64,000 bases of DNA from Aquarana catesbeiana. Lineage: Eukaryota > Chordata > Amphibia > Anura > Ranidae. Both the position numbers and the translations under genes were made by a program. This document shows, piece by piece, positions 23,071-34,966 of the stretch. The stretch spans positions 120,459,375 to 120,523,374 of the forward strand of contig NC_133332.1 in NCBI RefSeq assembly GCF_042186555.1, read 5' to 3'. How positions within the stretch are numbered: position 1 is the stretch's first letter; each line of letters opens with the position of its first letter. Under the pieces are notes generated by a model, which saw nothing but the letters and a program-made list of their open reading frames with translations, did no database searches and had not been told where the DNA came from.

Positions 23071-25597
23071 AGCAAGAGCCCATTTACTCCAGAAACTGCA
23101 TGTTTTTGCATGTGCAGTGACATGCATTTGATGCATGTTTTATGTTTTTATGTGCATTTTTTCCTAAGCGTGCAATTCCTTCAGTCTTCTTTCTTCTTAT
23201 GGCTTTTATGTGCACAGCACTGCATTTTCCTGCATTTCTATGCATTTGAAAAAAATGCAGCTTGCTGTACTTTTTTTCTTTTACACTGCACTAGTGTGAA
23301 CTATGCCCATAGGATAACCTGGATTATGGACTGTCTATGTAGTTGGAATGCAGTCAAACATGCATCTGGTGAAAATGGGCTCTTAAATATATATGTTTAG
23401 CCACATGTCAGTTTAATTCAATCTACCTTATAAAAAGGTTATGCATTCTCCTATTTTTATTTTGCTTAGAATACCTGGTTGTCCTGCCAGTCCACCTTTT
23501 TCCTTGCTCTAAATTGACCACTAAAATCATGGAAGTGTATTTGTGCTTACATGGTCAGTTTATGTCCCATGGCTTGCCATTTGGAGGTATAGCACACTGA
23601 TTGACAGTGGCTTCCAGTCCTCTTTTCACAAGCAGCAAGTACAGAACAAAGTCATGCCCACTGACTGTGCCATGTGAGGTGGGCGAAGGATTTGAGATCA
23701 AGTGACCTATGGAGAAAACTTGTAATGTGGCAGCCAGAAAGTATATGAAAACATTTATAATACATGCAACTTAGATGTGTATTTAGCTTTAATCCAACAC
23801 CTTTTTTCTCCAGGGCTTTGCGTAATCACTAAGCCATTCACATTAGTCCCTGCCTCACAATCTAATTTCTCTATTCAAAAATAAACACGTTGGTAAGGCC
23901 AATTCTGGTGGAAGCCAATGAACTACCAGTATGTCTGGATAATAGAAGCAACCAAAACAGACACCGGAAGAACATACAAACTGCAGGACTATGGTGTCCC
24001 TGTGAATGAAAAAAATAGCAGTACAAGGTTGCAAGGAGACTTAATTATCAAATATTACTGTACCTTCAAAATAAAAGATGCTCATTAAAGCAAGAGCTAT
24101 AGCCTTCTGGTCTCTGAAGACTTTATACTCAACAGGTTAGTCAATTTAACAGTCAAATAGGAAGGAAGGAAAAAACATTTTGCCATGGCAACCAACATTG
24201 TCAGGATAATAGGCTTCCCGAAGGTAAAAAGAATGAAAGTATAATTCCAACTGAAAAATATATTGCCAATAACTCCTCCTGAACGCACAACCTGGCAAGA
24301 TCATATATGAAAAAGTATGTTTTACAACAGTTCTACTATAGAAGGGAAAAATACATTTGTTAGAATTGTTTCAAACCTTTCAGTACTAACAGAAGGTATA
24401 TTTAATATTCTTCCTGCTGAGACGAATACAGGCCGAATGACTTGACAACGGCGAAGCAAGTTCTCAGCACTCCAGAGCAATATAGGAGGTATACAGTAAT
24501 TATAATTGCTCCATAACTGCAAAGTGGTGCAGTTACTGTATATGAGATACTGTGTTGAATGGGCTAAGCAAACCTTACAGTAAAAAGCAACATCCACATA
24601 TTAGAGCTGGACCCCCTAGCCCTGCTAAATAAAAACAAAAATGTTGAGAGCTGTTCGATTGGCTGAATCACGCACCACACTGCCCCCTAGCGCAGCCGGG
24701 AATGGACAGCTGCCGAACAGGTAAAGCGCTCCAGCTGTTGTCTGTTCCTGTGTGAAAAGGAGCCAAAATGTTGTGCTAATGGTTCAGCTTAACAAAGGAA
24801 ATAAACCATTCTTTACAACCAAGGAAGCTGCCATCTTAGCCTCGCTTTGAACTGAATTTGCCGAAGTGCTGAACACTTGAAAGGTCGGTTGAGAGTGTGG
24901 AACCAGGCATGCGGTTACTTAGGTTTGCAGTATATTAAAGTTTATCGTTGTCAAAGTTGCCTGAGAAAGGTTCTTTTCCTACCACAAGATGGAGTTGGTG
25001 GACATACTGTGCTCCCGATTCAAAAGTACGGAACACTGAACGCTGAGAGATATAGTCTGGGCTATGAACAGTGCAATTGCTGAAAGAGAAACTACAAGTC
25101 CCAATGTACCTGGAGGCAGGAGGAGTCTAAAGAGTTAATATAAATTGAAAAGCCTCGGAAAAGAGCAGGGCTGGTTGGGAGATTGCCGATAGCCAGAAAG
25201 GAGTGAGAGGAGTTGCTGCCCGGGAGAGGGAGTGGGAGACAGGGAAGTTCAGGACGGTTCACAGTTTTATCGCTGAGCATTTGGTGGGTCTGTACTACCT
25301 GGGAGGCCACCAATTAGCCCTGCAGATTGCTATACCCTCAGAGTGTCCGCACTTTTTTACTGCTGTCATATACATCACTGAGGCCTGTTCATCTGCCACC
25401 GGGGAACCAAAGCATACAGTACCGTATAGCGATCCAGTTCTACTGCCACTTGGGTATGCTCCAGGAACACCAGCATTCTGTTCCCTGCACCAGTCTGGGC
25501 CACCATCAACCAGATCACCGAAGGAAGCTAGCGGGCATCTTTAGAGAGAGCTGGTGACCGGGTCCTTGACCCACTATTGTTCTGTTGACACTGAATA
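23071..25597. other. Intron 1 sequence, mostly unclassified
   Basis: 23095-23310 is rich in TGCATTT/AAATGCA and ends 'TAGTGTGAACTATGCCCATAGG', a decayed MITE. 24600-24780 contains 'GCCCCCTAGCGCAGCC' and 'CTGTGTGAAAAGGAGCC', another MITE-like end. 24870-25590 is GC-richer with no coding signal. No exon is recognised. Confidence 0.35.
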
Positions 25598-25622
25598 TAC
25601 AGTTAGGTCCATATACATTTGG

Positions 25623-25864
25623 TAAATTATAAAGAATGGGTATAATGGCGCTACCTCTAAATTTTGAACTGGGACAGCCTAAGGTTTTAGCGATTCCTTA
25701 TACGTGGTTTAGAAAATACTAAACATATAAGAAAGTATTTCCCCTTATGCTAAAGATGTCTCTTCAACAGATAAATGTGTGCCTCTGAATTAATGCTGCA
25801 GATATGTACCAAACGCTCAAGTGTCGCACAAGATAAATTGGTCCTACAGCATCTGGTAGTAAAG
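25623..25864. mobile_element. Short retroelement-like insertion with 14-bp target duplication
   Basis: The 14 bases CCATATACATTTGG occur at 25609-25622 and again at 25865-25878 around a 242-bp insert with no poly(A) and no inverted ends. The left edge 'GGGTATAATGGCGCTACC' recalls Penelope-like termini. The family is uncertain. Confidence 0.55.
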
Positions 25865-26104
25865 CCATATACATTTGGACACAGGCACAGTTTTCATACT
25901 TTTGGCTCTGTATGCCCCAGAATAAAGTTAAAATGAAACAAACCAAATGAAATTGAAGTGCAGACTTTCAGCTTTAATTCAAGGGGTTAAACAAAAATAT
26001 CAAGTACAAATTTTAGGAACGGCAACCATTTTTATACACGGTCCCCCCATTTTCAGGGGCTCAAATTGGACAAATTCACATATTCATAAATAAAACGTTA
26101 ATTT

Positions 26105-26880
26105 TTAATATTTTGTTGAGAATCCTTTACTGGCAACGACTGCCTGAAGTCTGGAATCCATGGACCTTACCAAAGACTGGGTTTCCTCCTGCCAGGCTCT
26201 AACTGCAGCTGCCCTCAGTTCTTTGTTGGTGGGTCTTTCTGCCTTTAGTTTTGCCTTCAGCAAGTGAAATGCATGCTCAATTGGGTTGTGATCAGGTGAC
26301 TGTTGCAGCCATTGCAGATTATTATTATTTTCCTTCAAATGCTCCTGGGATGCTTTTGCAGTACCTATTGGATCATTGTCCATCTGTACTGTGAAGCGCC
26401 GTCCAATCAACTTTGCTGCATTTGGCACTGCAGAATTTATACGGCTGCTTCTGTCACATCATCAAAAAAAAAAAAACACCAATGGCCCAGTGCTACTGGA
26501 AGCCATGCATGCCCATGCCATCACACTGCCTCCACCATGTTTTACAGATGACGTTGTGTGCTTTGGATCATGAGCTGTTCCAAGCCTTCTCCACACTTTT
26601 CTTCCCTTCATTCTGGTACAGATTCATCTTAGTTTCATCTGTCCAAAGAATGTTTTTCTAGAACTGGTCTGGCTTTTTTTTTTAGATGTTTTTTGGCAAA
26701 GTCTAATCTAGCTTTTCTATTCTTCAGGCTTATGAATGGTTTGCACCCTCTGTATTTGCCCTCATGAAGTCTTCTCTTGATTGCAGACCTTGACAATGAT
26801 ACACCCACCTCCTGGAGAGTGTCCTTCACTTGTCTGGATGTTGCAAATTGGTTTTTCGTTCTCTGATTTGGATGTACATA
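26105..26880 (-). pseudogene. Tc1-type transposase pseudogene
   Basis: The minus strand reads 'QVKDTLQEVGVSLSRSAIKR', 'LHEGKYRGCKPFISLKNRKA' and 'LDFAKKHLKK' at 26690-26860, the linker and start of the catalytic core. After several stops it reads 'RRFTVQMDNDP' (second catalytic aspartate block) near 26390. It then reads 'QQSPDHNPIEHAFHLLKAKL' with the final acidic residue near 26280, and ends '...ASKGFSTKY' at 26105. The first-aspartate region ('DETKMNLYQNEGKK' in another frame) is broken by stops and shifts. The N-terminal DNA-binding third is missing. It is inactive, from a subfamily different from the other Tc1 copies in the window. Confidence 0.85.
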
Positions 26881-27171
26881 CCCTCAAATTAAACCTGAGA
26901 GTATGCACTTTCAGCCCATAGCCATTATATAACTATAGTTTGAATAGGTTTTGGTAAATACCTGGGAAAAAAAAACTAAAATTGTGCCTGTGTCCAAATA
27001 GATATGGACCCAACTATCTTTTGTGAAGCTGAATTTCATTTGCATCTCCTAAGTTTCTATTTAGTCACTGTTATGCACTGCTTATCCTACTTGGCTGGGG
27101 TTCACATCACCAAGCCTTAACTTGCTACCTGGCCCCTTTCCATTTCTGTGTACTAAGGAATCCATTCTTTC

Positions 27172-27686
27172 TTAAAGGGGTTGTAAAGGTAAAAATTTTT
27201 TCACCTTAATGCATTCTATGCATTAAGGTGAAAAAACTTTTGACAGTACCGCCGCCCCCAGGCCCCCCGTTTTACTTACCTGACGCCTCGAATCTTCGCT
27301 CCTCGTCCTCGTCAGCTTCATTGCAGCTCAGCCTGGTCGCTGATTGGCTGCAGTGGATGGATTGAAAGCAGCGCAGCCATTGGCTCGCGCTGCTGTCAAT
27401 CACATCCGATGACGCGGCGCGCCGGGGGGCAGGGCCGAGTGATACAGCGAGCGGCTATAGCCGCCGGCTGTATCACGGGAGCGCGCCCGCAAGCACTCAC
27501 CACCGTGCGAGGGAGCTCGCATGAAGGTGGTAAATGCTTGCGGGGAGGAGCTGAAACAGCCGCCGAGGGACCCCAGAAGACCAGGTTCGGGGCCACTCTG
27601 TGCAGAACGAGCTGCACAGTGAAGGTAAGTATAACATGTTTGTTATTTTAAAAAAAAAAAAAATAATAACTTTACAACCCCTTTAA
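27172..27686 (+). mobile_element. TTAA-flanked MITE, full-length copy B
   Basis: This is a sister of 22337-22841 with the same ends, hairpin, GC-rich core and donor-like motifs (27274-27281 minus, 27623-27632 plus). It is flanked by TTAA at 27172-27175 and 27683-27686. Differences are a 12-bp length change near 27310 and a few substitutions, so both copies are fairly young. It lies just downstream of Tc1 element 4. Confidence 0.8.
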
Positions 27687-27900
27687 GACAATCTCACTGA
27701 GTTGCAGGATTATCGATCACCAACGAGCACACCAATATGTGCAAGGGCCCCAACATGGGGTGTAGCGCTACAAGTGCAAGCAACCGTGACAGCATGTCTT
27801 GAATATAGTGCTTTTGGGAAACAATTACATTGATGTGCTTAGTTCTGCTTTAAGGCATAGAACCATTTGTTCAATGAAATACATAAGCAGAGAAAGGATA

Positions 27901-28516
27901 CTAGGCAGTAGACCTGCACGATTAATAGTTTAAAATCTCTATTGAACCCCCCTCACGATCTCTATGCAAAGCTTCCAGATTCATTCATTTAAAGTGGTTG
28001 TTAACCTATCTATACAAGTCTATCCAGCCCTTCTATTAGAGGCTGGCCTAGCACACTATGTCATTTGTTTTAAAAAACGAGCGCTATTAATACCTAATTT
28101 GAGTTGTCTTCAGGCCGGTCACATCACTTGCGGCTGCTTATCAGCTCTGATATATTGCTTCTGAGAGAGGGGCCGTACTCTCTCTCCGTTAGCCGGAGAG
28201 ATCACGTGGCCGCTAGTGTCCTACGCAGAAGCCGTGTATCGTAGCTGTAAAGCGGGCGCGAGTCATGTGACCAGCTTGAAGACAGCTCAAATTAGGTATT
28301 TACAGCGCTCGTTTTTTAAAACATTGACATAGTGTGCAATGCCAGCCTCTAATAGAGGCAGGCACTGACTTGTATAGATGGGTTAACAACCACTTTAAAT
28401 GAATGAATCTGGAAATTCTGCATAGAGATCGTGAGCGGGGTTCAATAGAGATCCCTGGTTTTTCTTTTTTATTTAATTTTTTTTTAAATGAGTAATCGTG
28501 CAGGTCTACTGCCTGG
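27901..28516. repeat. Foldback MITE, outer element
   Basis: The outer inverted ends are 'AGGCAGTAGACCTGCACGAT' (27904) and its inverse (to about 28513). The arms continue through 'TCTCTATTGAACCCC' and 'AGATTCATTCA' to an exact centre where another element has inserted. Confidence 0.65.
27989..28398. mobile_element. TTAA-flanked foldback MITE nested in the outer palindrome
   Basis: TTAA at 27989-27992 and 28395-28398 bound inverted ends 'AAAGTGGTTGTTAACC' and 'GGTTAACAACCACTTT'. The arms ('AAAAACGAGCGCT', 'CTAATTTGAG', 'CTCTAATAGAGG') pair over about 150 bp. Removing it restores a palindrome centred on TTAA in the host MITE. Confidence 0.75.
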
Positions 28517-28870
28517 TATATAATTTGTAATGGAGAGGCTGGCAGTGAAAATTTTGGAAATTTAGTTTACAAGAATAGCGGCGGGGCCGGAGCGGAGACA
28601 GACACAGAGGGGGATGACAGGCAGGAAGGAAGGGAGAGAGGAGAGCTGAGCAGGCAGCCTATCACGGAGGGAGGCACTTTGACCACGGTGATCAGGGCGG
28701 AGCAGCCCTGGTTATCGTGGTCCGATTAGAGAGGGCGTACAGGAAGTGGTAGGTTTAGGGTTTTTTTTTTTTTTTAGTTTAGAGGTGGGTAGATTACACA
28801 GCACAAGTGCTGTGCTGTGCTATCTGCTTTAAGGGACCAGAATCTACATTTTTGTGGGGGGGGGGGGGTT
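28517..28870. other. No recognised gene; purine-rich segment
   Basis: 28575-28660 is a GA-rich stretch ('GGAAGGAAGGGAGAGAGGAG'). A run of G lies at 28856-28868. Confidence 0.4.
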
Positions 28871-29085
28871 TAACAAACAATTTCGTCCACAGGCGGTGGT
28901 CTCAGTGGGGAGCATTGATAGCTTCAAGAAACTATTAGATAATCACCTGAGTGACCGCAACATACAAGGATATACAATGTAATACTGACACATAATCACA
29001 CACATAGGTTGGACTTGATGGACTTGTGTCTTTTTTTCAACCTCACCTACTATGTAACTATGTAAAAGAAAAGAAGAAAAAAAAA
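28871..29085 (+). repeat. Retroelement 3' tail
   Basis: 'GGTTGGACTTGATGGACTTG', 'TTTTTTTCAACCTCACCTAC' and 'TATGTAACTATGTAA' followed by an A-rich tail at 29065-29107 are a 3' end often seen in frog genomes (from memory). The clade is not determined. Confidence 0.4.
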
Positions 29086-29329
29086 GAAAAAAAAAAAAAA
29101 AAAAAAACGGGCAGTCTGACAAGTTTTTGTACAACATTGTCCTGAGCTGGTACATAACTATAAACATTGTAACTTTTCCTTCTTAGATCAAAGGAATGAA
29201 CTTCGGTCTGACATGAGGGAAGTTTAACCACTTAAAAGACTAAACTTTTCTGACACTTGTTTCTTACAAAGTTAAAATCAGTATTTTTGCTAGAAAACAT
29301 ATATTGGGTACTCCCAAACATATATATAT

Positions 29330-29486
29330 CAGGGATATGCAATTAGCGCACCTCCAGCTGTCGCAAAACTACAAGTCCCATCATGCCTGCCTCTGGGTGT
29401 CATGCTTGTGGCTGTCAGAGTCTTGCTATGCCTCATGGGACTTGTAGTTCTGCAACAGCTGGAGGTCCACTAATTGCATATCCCTG
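29330..29486. mobile_element. hAT-like foldback MITE
   Basis: CAGGGATATGCAATTAG at 29330 pairs with CTAATTGCATATCCCTG ending 29486. The arms continue through 'CCTCCAGCTGT' and 'ACTACAAGTCCCATCATGCC' and meet in a 20-30-bp loop. The CAGGG terminus suggests hAT. The flanks are AT repeats, so the 8-bp duplication cannot be verified. Confidence 0.6.
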
Positions 29487-30360
29487 ACCTATATATTTTT
29501 ATCAGGGAATAAAATGGCGATTGTTGCAATATTTTATACACTGTATTTGCGCAGCGGTCTTTCGGTAAAGTCATAATGTGCTAGTATACAATGCATACTA
29601 GTACATTATGTGAAACTTGCCTTAAAAATGAATATGTTCCAGACCTGTGATGTCAGTGCTGCAGCCACTTCCATCTTCACCCGTCTTGCTTACGGGTTCC
29701 TGGGCTCCGGCTCTGTGACCAGCTGGTGCGGCGAGGACATCGCATGCTCATGGGAGCCGCCGTTCAGGGCACAGGGATCGGAAGAAACGGCACAGGTGTC
29801 TGCTGTAATGTAATGTAAATCTCCCCTAAATAGTGCACGTTTAGGAGATATTTACACTACCTATAGGTAAGCCTTATTAAAGACCGTAAAGGAAGTTTAC
29901 TTCCTCTAACTGCTGCCTTCCCCAGCTGCAAACCCTTATCTTCCTTTTGTCCACCCATCTGCTCCGTTTACCCAGTGGGAACAAAAAGAGGAAGTCCTGT
30001 GTCACGTCCAATTAGCAAAACGGAGTATACACAGTGCTAAGGACTCTTCATTACCATGGATGTGCTGGGTGCCCGAGCTGCTAATTATTAAGCACTTGCA
30101 TTGTCAGAAGGCAGGAAAGGGATTGGACACATCTTCAAATTCATAAATACTGGGTATGTCTCTTAGCTCCCAGTAAAGAAGTGGGAGCACAAAAGAAAGG
30201 TATATGTAGCTGGGGATTTTGGCAATTAAAACCTCTAGCAGCCCTCCACAGTCAGCAGGGGCTGCAGTCACCATATCCAAAATGGCGGCACCCTGCTTTT
30301 GAACCTCAACAGCAAGGGAGGCTTTTACAGGCAAATATCATCTATAAATTCAGTTAACAA
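29487..30360. other. Unclassified, probably repeat-derived
   Basis: It includes 'GGAGATATTTACACTACCTATAGGTAAGCCTTATT' type sequence (29848-29880) resembling a MITE end and a short palindrome 'ATGTGCTAGTATACAATGCATACTAGTACAT' centred near 29591. No gene is recognised. Confidence 0.35.
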
Positions 30361-31372
30361 CCTCAATACAGGGCACTTTCACCCCTTTCCTGCCCAGGCC
30401 ATTTTTCAGCTTTCAGCGCTGTCGCACTTTGAATGACAATAGCGCGGTCATGCAACACTGTACCCAAACTGAATTTTTTTTATCATTTTCTTCACACAAA
30501 TAGAGCTTTCTTTTGGTGGTATTTAATCACGGCTCCACTAACATTTACAATTTTGTTTAAACACTTAAAAGGATAACTTTACCTTTAGCAACATGTTACA
30601 ACCTTTTTTCAGGGTGTAACATGTAACTTAATGCAGCAGCCCTGCACCCCTCCCCTTTGATTCCCCACTGTGACAATAGGCAGGGGAAGCTCTTCCTGTG
30701 ACCGCTGTCACAATACAAATACAGAGCGGCTCAGCAGGGCTTCACCCACACAGCGGTGTCATTTAGTCACAGCAATCTGTATATTAATGAAGTACCGGTG
30801 GCAGACAAGACTGTAGGTCTCAAACTGCAGGGGCTCTTGTGAACGCCCTCATAGTTTATTGATTCTACCTGCTCTACAGTAAATGTCCACCTGTATGGGA
30901 GGTACGGCCAGACAGCTATATGAGAGTCTGCAGGAGTCTGACACTGCACCAGTGATCTGCTGATCGCAGATGCAATGCTCTATCAGGCTTGTAAAATAAA
31001 TAAATAAATAATTATGCACTTTTTTTTATCTGCAAAAAAAGTGCATTTAATTTTTTTTTTTTGCAAGCCTGGTACACACAGGCCAAATATCAACTGGTTC
31101 AACAGAAACTGGCCAACATATGGCTCTTGTGTACAGCAGCCTGTCTGGCTTCTGACGAAGGTGCATGTCAAAAAAACATCTGCCAATCGGCATCCAATCA
31201 GCGCTCAGCACATGGCTGAGAATCCCCTTCTCAGAACACAATAGCTTAGCAGGGAGATCACTGTACCAACGTCAGATAATTAGTATAGTGAGCTACTCAG
31301 CTTTATTTTTTCGCTCAGCCGGATGGGGTGAATGAAAAAACTGATAGTGTATCAGACTTGAGTAATTGTAAA
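30361..31372. repeat. TTAA-family end fragment and other old repeats
   Basis: 30363-30560 is the inverted right end of the TTAACCACTT family ('CCTTTCCTGCCCAGGCC', 'CATGCAACACTGTACCCAAA', 'TTTCTTTTGGTGGTATTTAA'). 30605-30960 shares blocks with 2648-2880. 30990-31372 shows no recognised feature. There is no gene. Confidence 0.5.
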
Positions 31373-32736
31373 ATCTCTTTTTTTTTTTTTTTTTTTTTTT
31401 TTAATAACAAAACATATTATACTTACCTCCTCTGTGAAGTTGGTTTTGCACAGAGCAGCCTGGATACTCCTTCTTGGGTCCCTCTTCACTGCTCTTAGCC
31501 CCCTCCCTCTTTTGAGTGCCCCTCAGCCAGCAGCTTGCTACAGGGAGCACCCAAGACAGGTCAGAGTTCCGTGTATCCATTCAGCCATGGAGCCCTGACC
31601 CGCCACCTCTCCCCCGAGTGGCTAGCTGACTTTGATTGACAGCAGCTGCAGCCAATCAGGGGGAGAATCTCGGAGAGCTGAGACACTCTTGGATATCGCT
31701 GGACAGAGAAGGACCTCAGGTAAGTATTAGGGGGGCTGCTGCACACAGAAGGCTTTTTATCTTAATGCATAGAATGCATTAACCCCTTCCCGACCAACCA
31801 CCGCAGTTGTACTGCGGCAGGTTGGCTCCCCTGGGCAAACCGACGTAACTGTACGTCGGTTCGCCTTTTAATCACTAGGGGGCGCACGGCCGATGCGCAT
31901 GATCACGACCGCCGGGCACCCGTGATCACTCCACACAGAGACAGAACTGAGACCTGTCAATGTAAACAGACAGATCTCCATGCTGTCAGGGGTGAGGAGA
32001 GCGATCTGTTGTTCATACTAAGTATGAACAACGAACTGTCTCCTCGCGCAGTCAGTCCCCTCCCCCCCTAGTTAGAATCACTACCTAGGGAACACAGTTA
32101 ACCCCTTCATTGCCCCATAGTGTTAACCTCTTCCCTGCCAGTGACATTTACACAGTAATCAGTGCATTTTTTATAGCACTGATCGCTGTATAAATGCCAA
32201 TGGTCCCAAAAATGTGTCAAAAGTGTCCGATCTGTCCAGCAAAATGTCGCAGTCCCAATAAAAAAAAAAAAGCCATAAATCTTTCCCCTATTTTGTAGAT
32301 GCTATAACTTTTGCGCAAACCAATCAATATACGCTTATTGCATTTTTATTACCAAAAATATGAAGAATACAGATCGGACTAAACTGAGGAAAAAAAAAAA
32401 ATTTTTTTTTTAAATAAATAAAATAAAATGGGGATATTTATTATAGCAAAAAGTACAAAATATTGTTTTTTTCAAAATTGGCGCTTTTTTTGTTTATAGC
32501 GTAAAAAATAAAACCCGCAGAGATGATCAAATACCACCAAAAGAAAGCTCCATTTGTGGGGGGAAAAAAAAAAACGTCAATTTTGTTTAGGTACAATGTC
32601 GCACGACTGTGCAGTTGTCAGTTAAAGCGACGCCATGCCATATCACAAAAAATGGTCTGGTCTTTGAGTAGCCAAATCTTCCGGGGCTGAAGTGGTTAAG
32701 ATGCATAGGCAGAAGGGGTTTTTTTAAGCCCTTTAA
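31373..32736 (-). mobile_element. TTAA-flanked MITE in reverse orientation, interrupted
   Basis: Inverted relative to 22337: poly(T), then 'ATACTTACCTCC' (31420), 'GTTTTGCACAGAGCAGCC', 'CAGCTGCAGCCAATCAG', 'CAGGTAAGTATTAG' (31717), then the hairpin 'CTTAATGCATAGAATGCATTAA'. At that TTAA (31789) a 0.9-kb element is inserted. The MITE resumes with 'GATGCATAGGCAGAAGG' and ends TTAA at 32733-32736. Confidence 0.65.
31789..32698 (+). mobile_element. TTAACCCCTTCC-type TTAA element, about 0.9 kb
   Basis: It is bounded by TTAA at 31789-31792 and 32695-32698. The left end has a hairpin 'CCGACGTAACTGTACGTCGG' at 31841-31860. The right half is the inverse of the common 'TTGCGCAAAAGTTATAG' and 'TTTTGGTGGTATTTGATCA' segments, ending GAAGTGGTTAA. 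No transposase is present. It is nested in the hairpin TTAA of the MITE at 31373-32736. Confidence 0.7.
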
Positions 32737-32891
32737 AGCTGTATTAAACCCAAAAATGGAACATATTGCAGCCTGCAAATCATTAGATGTGGTGGCTGTA
32801 TTAGTTTTTTGTTTTTTTTCCGTATTATGTAAGAACTGATATGCTACTACTAGAAGGCATAAACGAAAAACGAATGCAGCCACCCCATTTT

Positions 32892-33292
32892 GGCCCCTTT
32901 CACACGGGACGGATCCGTGTTGATCCGACCCGTGAACATCCGCTGCTCAGCGGGGATCGCTCCGTTTTCCCCAGCTGAGCCGGCGGATGACAGGGCGGGA
33001 CCCGCACACTGTGCAGGGACCGCCCTGTCAGATCTCCGCTCTCCCCTATGGGGGATCGGAGGAACACGGACCGTCTGTCCGTGTTCATCCGATCCGCTCT
33101 GCAGACGGATAGAAAAATAGGATTTTCTTCCGTCTGCAGAATCGGACGAGAGCGGAGCCGGATGACATCGGGTGTTAGCGGATGTACATCTGCTGACACC
33201 CGCTATCCCATAGGGATGCATGTATGTCCGTATTTCATCCAAAAACGGATGGATGAAATACGGACATACGGTCCGCATGTGTGAAAGGGGCC
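32892..33292. mobile_element. GGCCCCTTTCACAC MITE, foldback
   Basis: GGCCCCTTTCACACGG (32892) and GTGTGAAAGGGGCC (to 33292) are the ends. The interior shows repeated 'CGGATCGG / CCGATCCG' and inverted 'CCGTATTTCATCC / GGATGAAATACGG' at 33228-33264. Right flank is TTA, left flank TTT. It sits within a TTAAAGC(T/G)GTATTAAACCC-type repeat (32733-32890 and on). Confidence 0.65.
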
Positions 33293-34224
33293 TTAAGCAT
33301 TGGTAAGTAATAAAGCTGTATCAAACATAAAAGCAAACATTTAAGTCAAAGACCCAGAACATGTAAACAGTTATGGGATTCTCACTTCGCTTGCTGCATA
33401 CTTGTTCAGCAGTACAGTTTAGGGACAAAGAAAACTGAAGCTAGGAGGAAGAATAACAGACAGACAACTAGCATTTTGAAGGTGATCAGCATGGACAGTC
33501 TCCATACTTCTCCTGCAAGTTTCCTTTGAGTCAAAATAAATATTAAGTGGAGTTCTAGTTACAGTAAGCACTAGTGAGCAAAATGCTCAAAAAGAATCAC
33601 ATTACAAATCACCTTGTTGCTTTTAACAGGATACAAAGGAATGAAGCTCTTCAGGGCAGAAACCTCATTCTCTGAGTCTTAGATCCTTGTCATTTAACAT
33701 TGAGACTACTTTGTATAAAATCTTATAGAAGACACAACATGAGAAAATAAAAACACAAATACCACACAAGTGACAGCTTCTCTATATTAAAAGAATAGAA
33801 TTACACAGAAGTATTGATATTAAACAAATTGGTATGTATAATGGCTTTAGGCTACACTTTCAACAGTCCGAAACTGAATTCAGTGCTGGGGCCCAAGATG
33901 TTTGCATGCTGGATCTTGAAGCTAATTATTCTATGATACAAAATATGTAATTTAATAGCAACTACAAAGATCTCACTGAAGTTGAAGAGTGACCATTTAT
34001 CAACAAGCATGGAGTGGAGCGGCCCAGATTTAAAGTCTTGTACACTAAAATAACATTGCTGACTAGTCAAATGTTTTAGCTTCAGTTTTTACACATACAG
34101 TAAAGACATTGTCAGAAGACTAACATTCCAGGAGAAAGACCAGGCAACAGGGGAGATGAACACGCTTAATCAGATAATGACAACACAGTATTGTCCATCA
34201 CCATCAGTTATTCAATTGTCATTT
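33293..34224. other. Intron 1 sequence, no gene recognised
   Basis: AT-rich without clear element ends. It may be relatively unique intron sequence. Confidence 0.4.
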
Positions 34225-34355
34225 TTTTTTTTATCTGTAAGCCCTCACAAGCAGGGCCCCCTAATCTTCTTGTACTGTAACTGTACTGTCTCACTTTATA
34301 TTGTAAAGTGTTGAGCAAACTGCTGGCGCTATGTAAATTTTGTATTATAACTTTG
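34225..34355 (+). repeat. L2 LINE 3' end fragment
   Basis: 'TGTAAGCCCTCACAAGCAGG', 'TTGTAAAGTGTTGAGCAAAC' and 'TGGCGCTATGTAAATTTTGT' match the inverse of 10200-10340, the 3' end of the L2 copy. Only about 120 bp remain. Confidence 0.7.
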
Positions 34356-34849
34356 AATGACAGCGCTGATCTGATTTAGTAAAATGCCAAGTGGGCACAA
34401 CACGATGCCAACCAGAACATTTTCCTTTAAATTAAAAGTAGCATATCAGGTATGGCTATATTATACATACTTACAAGGGTCCAGCTTGGACCAATGTAAC
34501 CATGTATATAGCAGGACTCGACAAATCCCAGGTGCCAGGTTGGCAGACCACTCACCGCAACTCCCATTGCCTGACGCCCAGGACATGCAGCTCCAGGCCC
34601 TGGTCAGCCGACCCTTCTCTCTCCCCCCAGTTGGTCTCTGTGGTTTGCCACTCTTTATTTACAGCCAGGCTCCAGTATTTCATGGTGACCGGACACCCCC
34701 CTAGAGGAATGAATGGAGTCACCATGGAGAACACACATGTAGGCAAAAATTGGCTGCAAAGAGGCAGCAGAAGACCAGCAGCACCGAGACATTTTTCATC
34801 TTTTTTGTATTTTATCAAGTGTCACCAAGGCTTCATTTAGATGGTGGGG
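34356..34849. other. No recognised gene
   Basis: GC-rich in the middle (34530-34700), with short open frames on both strands that lack start context, splice sites or family motifs. Confidence 0.35.
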
Positions 34850-34966
34850 GGTGGTAAAAATGTGCAGTCCCTGTTCTGCTCTCCTGGCCCCTCACTTTTG
34901 TTGAGTGCCCCCAGAGCAAGCAGCTTGCTCTGGGGACACCCGAGCCACAGCTCCCTGTGTCCATTC

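Larger units (their letters stand above)
25598..27017 (-). mobile_element. Tc1/mariner element 4, interrupted
   Basis: The left end TACAGTTAGGTCCATATACA at 25598 mirrors TATGGACCCAACTA near 27004-27017. The inverted repeats continue as 'CATTTGGACACAGGCACA' on the left (25871) and its inverse on the right (26985). A 242-bp insertion splits the left repeat. The minus-strand transposase remnant lies at 26105-26880. Confidence 0.85.

Noticed and set aside
29610..29813. 67-codon plus-strand frame in GC-rich sequence
   Set aside because: No family motif, no supporting splice sites, and it lies in repeat-like text.
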